Below, piece after piece: positions 39,621 to 52,025 of a stretch of 64,000 nt of DNA. The notes below the pieces were generated by a model. The model saw only the letters and a program-made list of their open reading frames with translations, did not search any database and had not been told where the DNA came from. The stretch lies in assembly GCA_028564675.1 (NCBI GenBank), contig JAOVVO010000223.1:47193-111192 (forward strand), read 5' to 3'. Made by a program: the position numbers and the translations under genes. The DNA comes from Onchocerca lupi (taxonomy: Eukaryota > Nematoda > Chromadorea > Rhabditida > Onchocercidae). The first letter of the stretch is position 1. Each line of letters begins with the position of its first letter.

Positions 39621-42600
39621 CTATCGGATTGAAATACACTGAAGAAATACAGGATTTGAATTAGTTGCAGTTGGTTGCCCGAACTTCTCAAATAATTGCT
39701 CCTGATTTATCGCATTCAAAGAAAAGGAATGTATTTTGAATCGATGTCGTAAATAATCTATTAAATTGAATATGATTGAACATAGGAATATTAGAGCAAT
39801 TACTGCATGACAGGTACCATACACAAAGAACTGAAATTAAAAAAATTTGTTTGGATGACAAAGAAGGAAGCTAACTGTTGCATGCAAAGTATGTGAGTCA
39901 AAAAATAAATTAACTAATGAACTGAAAATTAAACATTTCGTAAAACATAAAAGAAAAGATATCAAATCGTCTTTTTTATCGATTTTGTGTAATTATGTGC
40001 AATCATAACATTGACGAACTCATATTTAACGTGTTCATGTGTATCCACACAAAGAAATGATTAATATTAAAGGAAGGAAAAATTTATCATGATGTCCAGA
40101 TTTGAAATAAAAAAGAAGAAAATGAAAAAACCTGTGGCCTAACAGCCATGCCAAAACCACGTTTATCAACAACGATCATTGTCAAAACAGCTTGTAAGAT
40201 TAGCGCCACAAATGAATTCAGGCCAAATATCAATCCATAACTTTCACTGACCATCTTTTTAGCCAAATTCCATCTGAAATAATATTGAAAAATTCATTCG
40301 CCATTACAATATCACGATAAATCATGATTAATAATCGCTATTATGTTTGATAGTTAGCTACTGAACTCTTTTCTCAAATCGTCTAATATGCTGTATTGTT
40401 CATTGGTAAATTTCTCATATCACATGGTCCCCATTTCATACCTTAGCAGTGATACTTGAGATAATATGTGGTAATAATTATAACAATAATCATGATTATG
40501 AGGTATATATGACTGAATTACGAATTATCGGAAAATTTGTTTGTCGAAGTATGAAAAAAGAACAATTTTAATCTCAAAACATTCAGTTTAATTTGGCGAA
40601 ATAACTTGAAGACATACTGTGCTATGGTTATCATCACTTGATAGAGCGTACGGTAACAAATATAACAGATATACATCACGTTGATTGTTCGAGCTTGGCT
40701 AAACGTCAACAGCAAACCACAATCAATGCTTGATATTAGTACCAAAGCGATTTCGCCCCATTTGTCCCAATCGATTGATAATATATTCATCAGCATTATC
40801 GCTATTGCAGCTATAATAAAATAAATTTATAGCGAGCGAAAGATTTATACTTTAACTCAACATTTGGTTTATTCCACAGCGGCAATTCTGTTTACCAAAA
40901 ATGGTCAACTTTGAGCACACAGTCAATGTCAACGTGTCATTCAATCAAGCAAGATGTCATATTCATTGAAAGTTTGAAAATAGGTTGAAGATGTTTCGTT
41001 TCACAACCTTTTAATCATTCGCTTTATTTAATAAAACAGTTTCATTGTGTACTTCATCTATTTCATTAGTAAGCATTAATTAAAGTCCAGTTGCCCAAGT
41101 TCCGCGATTTTTTATTGCAAACACACAGTCATCCACTAGATTTGATCTGGACATTTTTAGAACTCTTAGGTTTATTAATTATGAAGCTGTGGGAAAACTA
41201 ATGGAATGTACAATTAATATCAAGAGAGAAATGCTCCAAGTATGGAAAAAGGATATGATAAGATTGAAAAAGTTCTAAAAATGTTGAGTGGCTTATTTCA
41301 AATGATTCGTTGATTTATAAAATATTGGAAATGCTTGCCACAAGCTGTATAAGTTGCTTCTGCGAAACCATTAAATGTCGTTTCTTCTTTTTGCACTTCG
41401 CCCCATAATGTTTGTGCATAGGCGCTTATCTTGAATATGAATTGGTGAAGTAAGAAATGTGTGAAAAAAGAAAAAAAGTTTAAATGAAATGACTAAGAAA
41501 ATCTGAACTATGTAAATTTTATTATTTTAAACTAATGTGATGTGATAAGATGATAATATTATAAATTTATCTGTTTATCAAATTCGCTTATTTATTCATA
41601 ATTAAATTTATTTTTGTTATGTATAAGCAATTATATTTGCCGATCGTTAAAGGAACAATTTCTTTAGGAATAAATGTCAAAAATAAAAGTGACACGCTTC
41701 TAATGAATCTTACCTGCAAGGACATACATGTTGTCATTGCCCACCAAAGTGACCATTTTCGTATAAATCCAATCCCATAAATTTGTTTTGTATTAGACCA
41801 TAATTTTCTCATTCGAAATTTCACATATTGTGCATAGGTAGTCGGCTCGTTGAACTTTTCCATAACTGAAAATTCAATTTTAAATTTCAAATAAAATATT
41901 AATACAAAATATTATAAGAATTAAAATTGCAGACTTTATATAGACATGATTTCAATTAGTCATTCTTAATGCATAACTTAACATATATTATTTTTCTCAA
42001 TTGTCGATTCTCTAACTAATTGATAAACTCTTTTATGAATCTTTTGTTTACTTAACTAATTAATAAGCATATATTCAACACAATTTATTTTAAATAATTA
42101 AGATTTACTGAAAAAAACTGAAACAATTTCAACATAAATATGTTTAAGTAGTTTTAAAGAATTAAAGTATTTCTTAAATGATTCATGATTATAAATAATT
42201 ATGCATCAACAATAAGCTAATCCAAATCATATGCATATTTTTTGCAGATTTAATTTCTATGATATTTTTGTTGAATAGTTTATTTGAATTTTTAAAATTG
42301 CAATGAATTTTTCTTCTCATCTTTGTCTCCGATTACCAAGCTTTATCTTCAAGAGTAAAATATCAAAAATTAATTCAAATTATTTCACGATATTTGATGT
42401 AATGAATTATTCGCATCTTTGTTTTCGAAAACAAAAGTTGATGCATAATGTTTGGAATGTTGCAAAACAATTCCCAGTATGAAAGGCATTCGTTGATTCA
42501 TTTGCAGAATAGTTTTGAATATAACTTTTTGCGATTAATCTTAAGAACTTCTGTAGCTTAATGTTTCTTCATTTTTTTCAGTTTAATACGATTGCTGGGA

Positions 42601-45239
42601 ATTTTCCACGAAATCACTTGCTAAAGACCCGATTTATTCGATTCTTGAGAGTAGAAGTTCGAAGTGATTCTGACATGCAAGTCGATCGTTTGATTTTGGT
42701 ATAAGGGCGAAAGACTATCGAACTATCTAGAGCTCGCTTCTTCTGAAGTTTCTCTCAGGATAGCTGAAAGTACGTAATGAAGCTGTTATATTCGATAAAG
42801 CGCTTGATTAGAAGAATGGTGGAACGAAATGTCTTTAACCTATTCTCAAACTTTCAATGAGTATGACGTCTTGTTTGCTTGGATGACACGTTGACGTTGA
42901 ACGTGTGTTTCACGTGGGATCATTTTAGGTAAGCAGAACTGGTACACTGCGGGATGAATTGAACATTAAGATAAACTATAAGTTTTCCGTTTAAGCACCA
43001 TCCATTTTCAGGGTTAATTGGTCTATTCATCGCATTGCCTAATTCTCATAGCAAGCCTAACATGACATTAAATTTTTTGGTAATTAGTAAAATTTTTATC
43101 CAAATTATTTGTTAAATTTTTATCCAAATTAATTCCATACAAAACTCATTTTGGAATAACCAAAGAATAAATTTTGATAAATGCAATTTCTTTTCGGAAG
43201 ATATTCAAAAAAAAAAAAAAAAAAAGGGGAAATGAAAAAATAATTTAGAATATGAAATCTTACGATTAAAATTCTTTCTTTTTTTTGTGAATAAAAAAAA
43301 TGAGGAAAAAAACTTTATAATTTAAAACTTTTTTGGTAATTAGAAATAATAACAAAAATAAAAATAAAAGAAAAGGAAATTAACCTGTTGCAATTTTAAT
43401 CCTTTCCACCAATGATTTCCAATGTATTCGTGGAAAACATAAACCAAAAATAAATACTAGAATAGGTGAAATAAGCGAAATTTGATTAATGGTCAAATAA
43501 GTACCAATACCCGTTAATACAATTGTTTGACTTAGCAAATAACCAAATGTACGTCCGGCCATTGTTGATGCACGTGTCCACGATGTTAATCTTAAATATT
43601 TGAGAAATTTATTATTGAAATATAATAAAGGGAATTTTATTCAAAGAAATTTTTAAAAGGAATTAAAAATCCGAATTATTTTTTCTTCTCGTAATTAAAT
43701 TAGAAAAAAATTCGTTAATTTTTTTACAAATTAAAAAAGAAAAAGAAATAAAAATTTACTGCTTATATTCATCTTTTGTAACTTTCGCATAAATATATGA
43801 ATAAAATGCAATTTCAGCTGCAGATGCAACACCGTAAGCAGCCATACCAATTTGTTGTAAAAATATTCCTGAACCAAATACCAAAGTAATTCTGTAATCA
43901 GTTGAATTAATTTTCTCTTTTATCTTATTAGTAGTGATAATTTAATTATAATTGTTCTAAAACTGAATTAATTATTGTAATTAAATTTTAATTAGAGCGA
44001 ATTTTAAATGCAGTCGTTATTTGATTTGTAATTGTTATTAAAATCATTTTTTATCGTTTACGTAAATTTTTTCAATATGTAGTTTTTTTTCCGGTATAAT
44101 AATTAGTGCAATTGTCAAGTAAATTCGAATTACTACTTAAATTACAGATTATTATTTAATTTTAACATTCCAACTGATATGAGTGTCTGGTAAATTTGAA
44201 ATTTTTACAATTATGACCACAATTTGCTCGATAATATTTTAAAATTAAATTATTGTTGGTATTAAACTTTAGATAAAGAAAGTAAAAAAAAATTCAATTA
44301 TAATGTTCTGACTAATATCGATCTCAGGTAAGTCCGGAATTTTTTAAATTATAATCATAATTTAATTCTAACATTCCAATTGATATGAATACCAAGTTTG
44401 AATTATTGTTTAAATTTATGAATTCACTGACAGAAATATATTTGCAAGAATTTTGTGACAATATTATTTTTGAATTATGATATTGCATTTAATTTTTTAT
44501 GATATTATAATATTCCAGTCAGTACCAATCTGAGATAATAATATTCTAATTAATATAAAAGAAATGAGAAAGATCACCTGAAAATCAGATAACCAATGCT
44601 TTCCAAAATTAGGACAGGTTTGTAAAGTAGTAAATCAGTTGACAAAAATATTGGAATAAGCGTAATAAGATAGCTATATGTCCAATATGGATATACCTGA
44701 AGTAGATTTTATATTAAACATATTAAATTGACTAAATTTGATAAATTATAATATATTAATGAATAGTAATAAAATCCTACATTCTCAGCATTTTGCAAAT
44801 TCGAACCAATAACAACTATAATAATTATCAAAATCATTTGGCCAAGTTTTTTTTTTTTGCAACTACTAAAAAAAAATTTAAGCATAATCTTTCTAGACTG
44901 CTTTTACATTTTTGTCCTTGCCCTTTTACACTTTCCAACTATATATCATACAATTAGAGAATGAACTTTGTAAGTAGTGCTTCTGTAATCTTTGCTCAAT
45001 GAAAAGATCATTAATGTTTAATCAAATTATTTCAACTAATTACATCAATAAAGAATTTTTTGGAAAAATTTTAGCAAAAAAAAAAAAAAAAATCAAAAAT
45101 GACATACTTCACCATTGAGTTGTTTTTCGGTGAGATTTAAAAAACTAGTTTGATATTTGAACAAAAACGGTTCACCAGGTTTGAAATCTTTAAAAAATCC
45201 ATACAATACTAATAATATGGGCACCGAATTCCACATCAT
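39621..45239 (-). CDS. SLC19-family reduced folate/thiamine transporter, complete nine-exon gene (458 aa)
   Basis: Multi-pass membrane carrier of the SLC19 family, which imports folates or thiamine; which substrate cannot be told here. Exons 45239-45108, 44696-44578, 43891-43760, 43590-43385, 41865-41714, 41429-41339, 40810-40618, 40273-40132 and 39830-39621 join in frame to 1377 nt, a usual length for the family. Family marks: FKPGEPF (residues 19-25), VYPYWTYSY (45-53), AAEIAFYSYIY and YKQLTSWTRAS around the intracellular start of TM4 (about 112-134), SLWWA (235-239) and LTMIVVDK near TM11 (372-379). The start is the first of two ATGs, with an in-frame TAA just upstream. Intron 6 seems to use a GC donor (TGTG|GCAAGC); a GT two bases earlier (GCTT|GTGGCA) would also keep frame. 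A broken duplicate lies at 52.3-56.9 kb. Confidence 0.9.
40872..41061 (+). repeat. Arm 1 of a ~190-bp inverted repeat in SLC19 introns
   Basis: Pairs in reverse complement with 42760-42960. Shared blocks read on this strand: gtcaacgtgtcat, ttcattgaaagtttga, aataggtt(g/a)aaga, cagtttcattg/cagcttcatta. The arms lie in introns 7 and 5 of the SLC19 gene. Confidence 0.65.
42760..42960 (-). repeat. Arm 2 of the ~190-bp inverted repeat
   Basis: Reverse-complement partner of 40872-41061, inside the long SLC19 intron (41866-43384). The rest of that intron (42420-42750) is less AT-rich than its surroundings and may be part of the same inserted element. Confidence 0.65.
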
Positions 45240-48200
45240 AACTGTACAATGTTACACCAAGTTTCTGAAAATTATTGCTACTATTATTCATCAATAATTT
45301 TAATTTTGGTAAAAAAGAACCATACGTAATGTACATATATTTTATTGCTTTATCTTACTTATATTTGATTTTACTACTTATATTTTATTGTGTACGTATA
45401 TTTTACAGCGTATATTAGTGCTTATTTTATATTCTAATTATGCTTTAAAAAATCGAGGACTCTATATTTTCAACTTTCGTTTTTCCATAAATGATCAATA
45501 AAATCAACTTTTTTTCATTACAGATGGTCAATCAAATTTTTAGTCAACTAATGTAAAATTAACACTTAATTATTTCTTTTCCTATTTAACTTTTAAAGAA
45601 TACATATAAATTAATGAAAAAATAATTATAATATGTTACAGTGATTTACGAATGATTATTTAGTGTATCATGCGCATCGTCTCATGAATGTCATGTGTAA
45701 AATATGTCACCCAAATTTTAAGTGCCCTGACGCATTAATATCAATTGTTTTAGTCTTTTTTTAATTGTTTCAAGTGAATAATCATTGAACATGTCGTACA
45801 TATCATCTTATAAATTTCATACGTAAAGTATATCATACGTAGATTTTAATCTCATGCATTAAAATTGATAGTTTTTTTTTTTTTTTAAATTTAAGTGATT
45901 TATCATTGAACGTTTTAGAAATCAACAAAATCAAATAATCAGGTAAGAATTAATAAATTGAAGGAATGACAATGAATTGATTGAAAAAAAATTCTTTAAA
46001 AACATTAATAAATCTTACTTAAGCATTCAAAAAAAAAAAGAAAAGTTTATTTTAATACATATTAAAATTAATTTTATTGTCCCAAAAATCGTCACGTATA
46101 ATTCATATTTACGTATACGCATAAATCATAAATAAAAATTGTAACACACAAAATATATATAAATTTATTCACGTGAAAAGAAAAATTGAAACAGCAGTCA
46201 ATGAAGTAAAACAAGTTTTCAGCATTTTGATGGATACGAATAGAAGACAAAATTGATTGACACTAATCAAATATTGGATGTTGCACATAAAATGATTCTA
46301 AAAAAAAAATGTGATTCAAAATGTAAATTATTCAAATTTTAAAAGTTAAAAAAAAAGAATTATTCAAATTTAAAAGAAGATAATCAAGAAAAATCGATTT
46401 GTGAAGAAAACAAATAAATAACTTTCTTTTGTTTATTTTTCTTTCATTTTTTTTTTATTTTTGTCAAATTTGAAACTAAATTTCTGGCTGTAAAGTGAAG
46501 GAAAAAATTCGAGATGATGAAAATTTTATAAAGAAAACGTTAATTAATTTCATTTTTTTATTACTGTGTTTTTAAAAGAAAAAAAATTTTTTTTAAAATT
46601 TAGTTCAAAATTCGGCGGAAAAGGAAAAATAACTAATTAATAAATCAATTCACTTATTTGTTGCGCTATTTTTCTTTTTCAATTAATGTCAAAAAAAAAA
46701 AAAAAGGAAAGAAAAAGAAAAAGACGATGAACTGTTTAAAATTAGACGAAAAATATTGAATGAAACAAAGTCCATAGTATTCATTTGATAACAGGTAAAT
46801 CAACCAATTTCACGTTTTTCAATACTTTACATCAAAAAAGGCAAATCAGTAACATTAGCAAAAATTTGAAATTAACTGAATTTTTATGAACTTTCAAGAC
46901 AACACAAAAGGACAAACTGGAACAACTAATTATTGGTAAAACAAAAATGTATTGCTAAATTATTAAATGGAAAAAAAAAGTTATGACAGATAATCATAAT
47001 TACTATTATTATTATTATTCGTAATAGTTTAATCGTTTAATATATTAATTATAATTTCATTAAAAAATTTTACAAGACAAATTTCTTAAAGTAAATTTCA
47101 TAAGGTTAACATTTTCATGTTTTTCTCCTAATAATACTATATCTCATAATAAATAATTTTTTGAATAATAACAGCAAATAATAATAGATGATATATAAAC
47201 TTATCTACTTCGATGATGATTATTTGTTATCAGGAAAATAATAATAATAGCAATAAGGCTAATGGTAATAATAGCATTTATAATAATGATGATAATAATA
47301 ATCAATGACATCATGAGAACAAAAATGATGTCACCAACATTTATTGCCTTATATATTAATGTACGATATCAGATTTCGTCAAATTTTTCGTATTTCAAAA
47401 AAAAAGTCTTCAGTTTCCAATTTATCAAAAAATGAAAATCATAAACAAAAAACGGAAAATGAAGAGAAATTCAAACAGCGAAGATAATTTGGTGATAAAA
47501 TGAGAAGAGCGAATAACTTTATGACGTTACGAATTATTTGCTTTCTGTCATTCAATCAATCAAACATACTATCTAAGTAATAATTTTAAAAAAAAAAAAG
47601 TCAATGGATACAAAATTAAGATGAAATTTTTAATGTCAAAGGAGAAAATAAAATTAAAAAAAAAATTTAAAAAATGAAAGGAAAAATAAAACGATGAGAA
47701 GAAATGGAAAAATTTTAAAATTTATAAAAACTTTTTTTTAGGTTTAGAACCTTTCCAGCTTCTATTCAAATAACTCAACCGTTTTTTTTTTTTTCATTTT
47801 GTATATTTTTAATATTTCATTTTAATTTTCTGATAATTTTGGATTTCTTATATATACTATTTGCTACTAATCTAAAAGTAATAATTTGTTCACAATATAT
47901 TATATATCTTTTCATTAATAATTTTTACATTACTTTTTTGTGGTATTTGCAGTCAAATAATGTCTGATTTCTACTTTTTTTAATTTTTTTATTCTCGTAA
48001 AAAAATTTCAATTGATTTTTTTGATGTTTGATCTGATTCGTTCCGTTTACTTTGTGTCTTTCGTACTTTTTTCCCTTTCTTCCTCTCTCCTTGCTTTTAC
48101 TTTTTAAAACGTAAATAATTTTCATTTTGAATAATTTTAAAGAAATTTATTTCGATTATTAAAAGCAAAAAAGAAAAACGAAAAATAATAAAGGAATTTA

Positions 48201-48719
48201 GAAATGAATTTTAATAAAAGAAATAAAAATTATGGAGGGAAAAAAGAGGAAGTTAATTGGAAAGTGTTAAAGTGATTAATTACATTTTAAATCCGAGTTC
48301 ACTGAGTAAATTTCAAAATTTACTGAAAAAATCGACAAAAATATAGATTATACAGTTTGCTTAATCAAAATTTTTAATTGAAAAGGAAATTGAGATAAAT
48401 TATTAGGAGCCAGCCAGTTAAAATTTTTGTCTTATTATAATTAATGATTACCCGACGAAAAAAAATTTTTTAATTTTACTATTCCTTTTTTAACTACCAC
48501 TTGTAATTAATTCAAGTTTTCGGTTTATTGAAAAAAATAAATCTACATATAATCATTTTATCAATGCAAAATTAGAACATTTTAGGGAAAACTAAATTAA
48601 TTAGCGAATTTTATTCATATTTTATATTAATTAATTGAATGGTTTGGTAATATATTCAAAAAGATGCATTTTCAATTTACAATAATTTACATTCATTCTA
48701 AATGATCATCTATACAAAT
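45240..48719. other. Intergenic, no gene seen
   Basis: AT-rich, with loose ATT/ATA microsatellite (about 47000-47030 and 47180-47300) and many A/T homopolymers. It holds the SLC19 promoter side. No coding frame with splice support was found. Confidence 0.5.
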
Positions 48720-49040
48720 AAAATTGTAAATGCTCCTTGTTGGTCTTTACAAAACGTTGCAAGTTCTTCACCGATTGTTTCAAACTTTGGTACAACCTTG
48801 CATTCGATTGGATGCGTGTTTTTATATAGGCATACTTACTTTTTTTTCATATGTCACATCGATGACAATTAAGAGTGAGTGGGCGGGATGAATTTTTCAC
48901 TCCGCCCTGCGCCACGGCCAGAATTTATTCACCACGTCTACTTCCTGCATTGACTACGTTACTTCCTGCAATGTTTCAAATTCTTCACCGATTGATTTGA
49001 AATTTTTGTACAACGTTGCATTCGAATAGGATAGTGTTTT
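48720..49040 (-). repeat. Dispersed repeat family R2, two partial copies
   Basis: Contains the family core acaacgttgcattcgaatag preceded by aaattttt and followed by a T-run, tgtcacatc..tgacaa(t/c)t, and a cgcc/cttcctgc end. Parallel copies occur at 49250-49330, 49780-49960 and 63640-63840, with shorter ones at 51110-51130, 55625-55660 and 61750-61900. Translated on the minus strand the core reads YSNATLYKNFKSIGEEFETL, so the repeat may derive from a transposon end that overlaps coding sequence. Confidence 0.55.
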
Positions 49041-49364
49041 TAAATAGATAGGGCAAATAATTTTTTTTTCGTTTGTTTTTTGCTTTGTGAGGAATGTATT
49101 TCGTTTATTTATTGATTTGAGGGAATGTAGTTGCATCACAGAAACGTCAAGATCATGATAGTGTATAATAAAATGTTTCGTTCAAGCAATTTATGGATTA
49201 CCTTTCTGACTTCTAATATTAGATCGAACATTAGATTGCCTCTTTGTCGTAAATTTCGCTGTTCATTTTGACACAACGTTTCAAGTTTTTACCCATTGAT
49301 TTGAAATTTTGACACAACGTTTTGACACAACGTGTTTTTGCATTTTTTTTTTTTTTTTTTGCTA

Positions 49365-51065
49365 AACTGTCGTAAGGATAAACATGTTTCACGCTAAAAT
49401 GCCGCAAGGATAAACGTATTTTCCGCCAAGGCGCTCCGTTAACAGATAAACAAGGTGAGATCAACTAATCATAAGGCGACATATTGGAGAATAGGAAAGA
49501 AGGAGAAGCCCCGAAAGGATTTAAAAGGTTTGGATTTTGGAGCAAAACGTAATTTAAGCTTTTCATGTGTTTTTGATTTGTGAGGGATGTAGTTCATTTA
49601 CTTTTTGATTTGTAAAGAATGTAGTTGCGGCGCAGTAATATCGAGGTTATGATAATGTATAATGAAATGTTTGCTTCAAGCAATTTATGGTTTAGCTCTT
49701 CTACTATTAGACTAATATCCTAATAATAGATCGTATTCTTGAACTGCCTCTTTATCTTAAACTGTTCGTTGTTCATTTTGACACAACGTTTCAAATTTTA
49801 CTCATTGATTTGAAGTTTTGACACAACGTTACATTCGAGTAGGCGCATAGTATATCTATATTTTTTTTACCTGTCACACCAGTTATAACTGAAAATAAGG
49901 AAGCGGACTAAATCTATTAACCACGCTTACTTTCTGCAAAGCGGACGTGGCTTTCACTATGCAACGCTCAGTAAGCTCGGTAAAGTATACGCGTATTCCA
50001 ATTAAAGTTCTGCCGAAATTTCAAAACAATAAATAAAAGGTTTCGAAAATTTAAGGTTTTGAACAAACGAACGTTCATGTTAGTATCTTTTAATACCATA
50101 TATAATTTTTTTTCAATAGCAATTCAATTAAGCAGTTTCGATTTCAACTTTAAGTTCTATCAAAAGTCAATTTCGAGAGCAGTTCGGGTGCAATCTATGT
50201 GCTTTAGTTCGACTACAACAATTGCCACATCATCTATAGTTGGAGCATTGAATCTTCGCACATGTTCTCCAACAAGCGTTTTATTAGCATGAATAATAAT
50301 CGTGTGTTTATCAGTTGGTATCATGTCAATTGCTATTTTGAACAAACACACTAAATTTTTTTTTTTCGTGAAGAAATTGTTGCAATTGGAAAACGACGGA
50401 TCGTTCTATGTCGGTATCAATTCTGCAGCGTGCATTCAATTCATCATTGCCATCATCAGTGAAATACAGTGTTTATGCTGATAATCTGGAAACAGAAGCA
50501 GGGAGCTGGCTTTATGATAAATTTTTTCTTTCACTTTTAAAATTAGCATGAATTGTGTTATTACGATTTCTGCGCCAAATGACGTCATTTGGAAGCACGA
50601 TTTGTATTTTCTGATTTTACATAGGAAACGCCTTTTTCACCCTCCGAAAAGCAAAGTTTTTGATGGCTCAGACGGTTCTAAGTGGAGGCAGTTTAATTTT
50701 TTCGCCGGCGCAGCAATCCCTTTCACATCCTCTTATCCATTAAATTTCAGAGCTCTGCAATAAGAACATACTTCAATCACAGAACCGATGAGAACAACGT
50801 GCGCATCACTTGAATAGTATTCTTTTCACAAAGGAAAGAATAACCCAATGATCACTTTGCCTGAATGTTCTCTGATAAATGTTTGTTACGAAGAATCATT
50901 CTTCATCAATCAATAAAATCTTTCTCAAAAGCATTCATCTCTGTCAGACACAAAAAACTTCCTCACATCTAATGCTGACCAAGCCGAATCATAATAGCAA
51001 GAATCAATCTTCAGTAAACCAAATTACAGATCAAATTACAAAGTATCAATTTTTTCCCCCCAGCA
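49365..51065 (+). mobile_element. LTR-like repeat, copy C, interrupted by other repeats
   Basis: 49375-49560 matches copies A and B (ttttccgccaaggcgctcc, ttaacagataaacaaggtg, ccccgaaaggatttaaaagg). The 3' part resumes at about 50825-51060 (aaggaaagaataacccaatg, tgttctctgataaa, attttttcccccc). Between them sit R2 repeat sequence (49780-50070) and a Helitron fragment (50095-50720), so this copy was split by later insertions or rearrangement. Confidence 0.45.
50095..50720 (-). pseudogene. Helitron Rep/helicase protein fragment (Helitron_like_N region), frameshifted
   Basis: Minus-strand pieces in order: LEPSEPSKTLLFGG, a stop, then IRKYKSCFQMTSFGAEIV, then DGNDELNARCRIDTDIERSV (other frame) and FQLQQFLHEKK, then after a shift in an A-run LFKIAIDMIPTDKHTI and VGEHVRRFNAPTIDDVAIVV. 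This is the characteristic block order of the N-terminal region of animal Helitron replicase/helicase proteins (..S(F/C)QMTSFGA.. and ..GEH-RRFN-PTI-EVA-V..). At least one stop and two frameshifts make it inactive. Only part of the protein remains; no helicase motifs are seen nearby. Confidence 0.72.
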
Positions 51066-51202
51066 CTAGAATTATGCGCTTTCTGAGCTACAGCAATGCA
51101 TGTATAAAAACATTCGAATGCAACGTTACGCCGAAATTTCGAAGCAAGAAATTTCAAAGTAAAAACTTTCCGACATCTAAGATGGATATAGATAAGGCGC
51201 GC

Positions 51203-51765
51203 GTTTAAGAACTTTCGGAGATTCAAGATTTTGAACAAATTCTACTATATAGACTAGCTGGAGCTGGATACTTGAAGCGTGGCTAGATCCAGCTAGCATA
51301 GGAATAAACAAACTTCGATTTTAAACGCATAAATTTATCTCATCAAAATATATATGAAATAATAAATGATGATAATTCTAGCCAAATATTAATAAAGAAA
51401 CAGAATTAAATAATTATTTCATTGTGATGAAAACTGAAATGTAGAACTAATACCATTAAAATGCTTGCAATGAATTTTTGCCTTTTTTTAAAAAAAAAAA
51501 AATAAAACAAAGCTTTATAAAGAAAAATGGAATTTTATGCCAAAATTTAACAAAATTTGCGCTAATGCTGGAAACTTCAACAAATGTTGATTTTAATTAT
51601 TTCAAAATTTTGAATTTCTTTGAAAAAAATTATTTTACGTCACAATTTTTGTAATAGCTAATCTTAAATTAAATGATTTTATTTCAGGGTCAAATAAGAA
51701 TTTTATTTTAGAAAATTCCTATTGAACTCAAAAAAAATGAGAAAATTTTGATAACGAAAAGGAAT
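51203..51765 (+). repeat. ~560-bp repeat unit, copy 1
   Basis: Same-orientation match to 62850-63517. Shared ordered blocks: taagaactttcggagattca, gattttgaacaaatt, gactagctggagc/gactggctggagt, gtgaacaaactt/ataaacaaactt, tatatatgaaataat, gataattctagc(c/t)aaata, catgccaaaatttaacaaaa, gaaaattttgat(a/g)ac(g/a)aa, ggaattgaat. No open frame is shared, so it is probably a non-autonomous element. Confidence 0.8.
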
Positions 51766-51865
51766 TGAATGATCCATGTACCAATAAACATGTATGGACG
51801 AGTTCGGAAAAAAAAGATGGTAATATTAAAATGCAAATAATGATTGGACAAAGTAATCATTCATA

Positions 51866-52025
51866 TATATATTATCATTATCATTATTATCACCAACATT
51901 TATTTTTACCACTATCATCTTCATTATTACCAACATTGTCATCGTCAGTATTATCATTATTTACAAATAATGAGTTAGATCATCTTCATTACTATCATTA
52001 CTATCATCAACATTATCATTATTTA
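51866..52025 (+). repeat. ATTATC/ATTATT-type microsatellite
   Basis: Imperfect runs of (tatcat/attatc)n. They create an open frame rich in His and Tyr (51765-52046) that is not a credible gene. Confidence 0.75.

Noticed and set aside
40518..40796. C-terminal extension (QYVFKLF...) of the 92-codon minus-strand frame
   Set aside because: The exon ends at the GTATGT donor at 40616-40617; beyond that the frame is intron.
46970..47310. Trinucleotide-rich region considered as a CRISPR-like or regulatory array
   Set aside because: Units are irregular ATT/ATA/ATG runs without spacers; ordinary microsatellite sequence in a eukaryotic genome.
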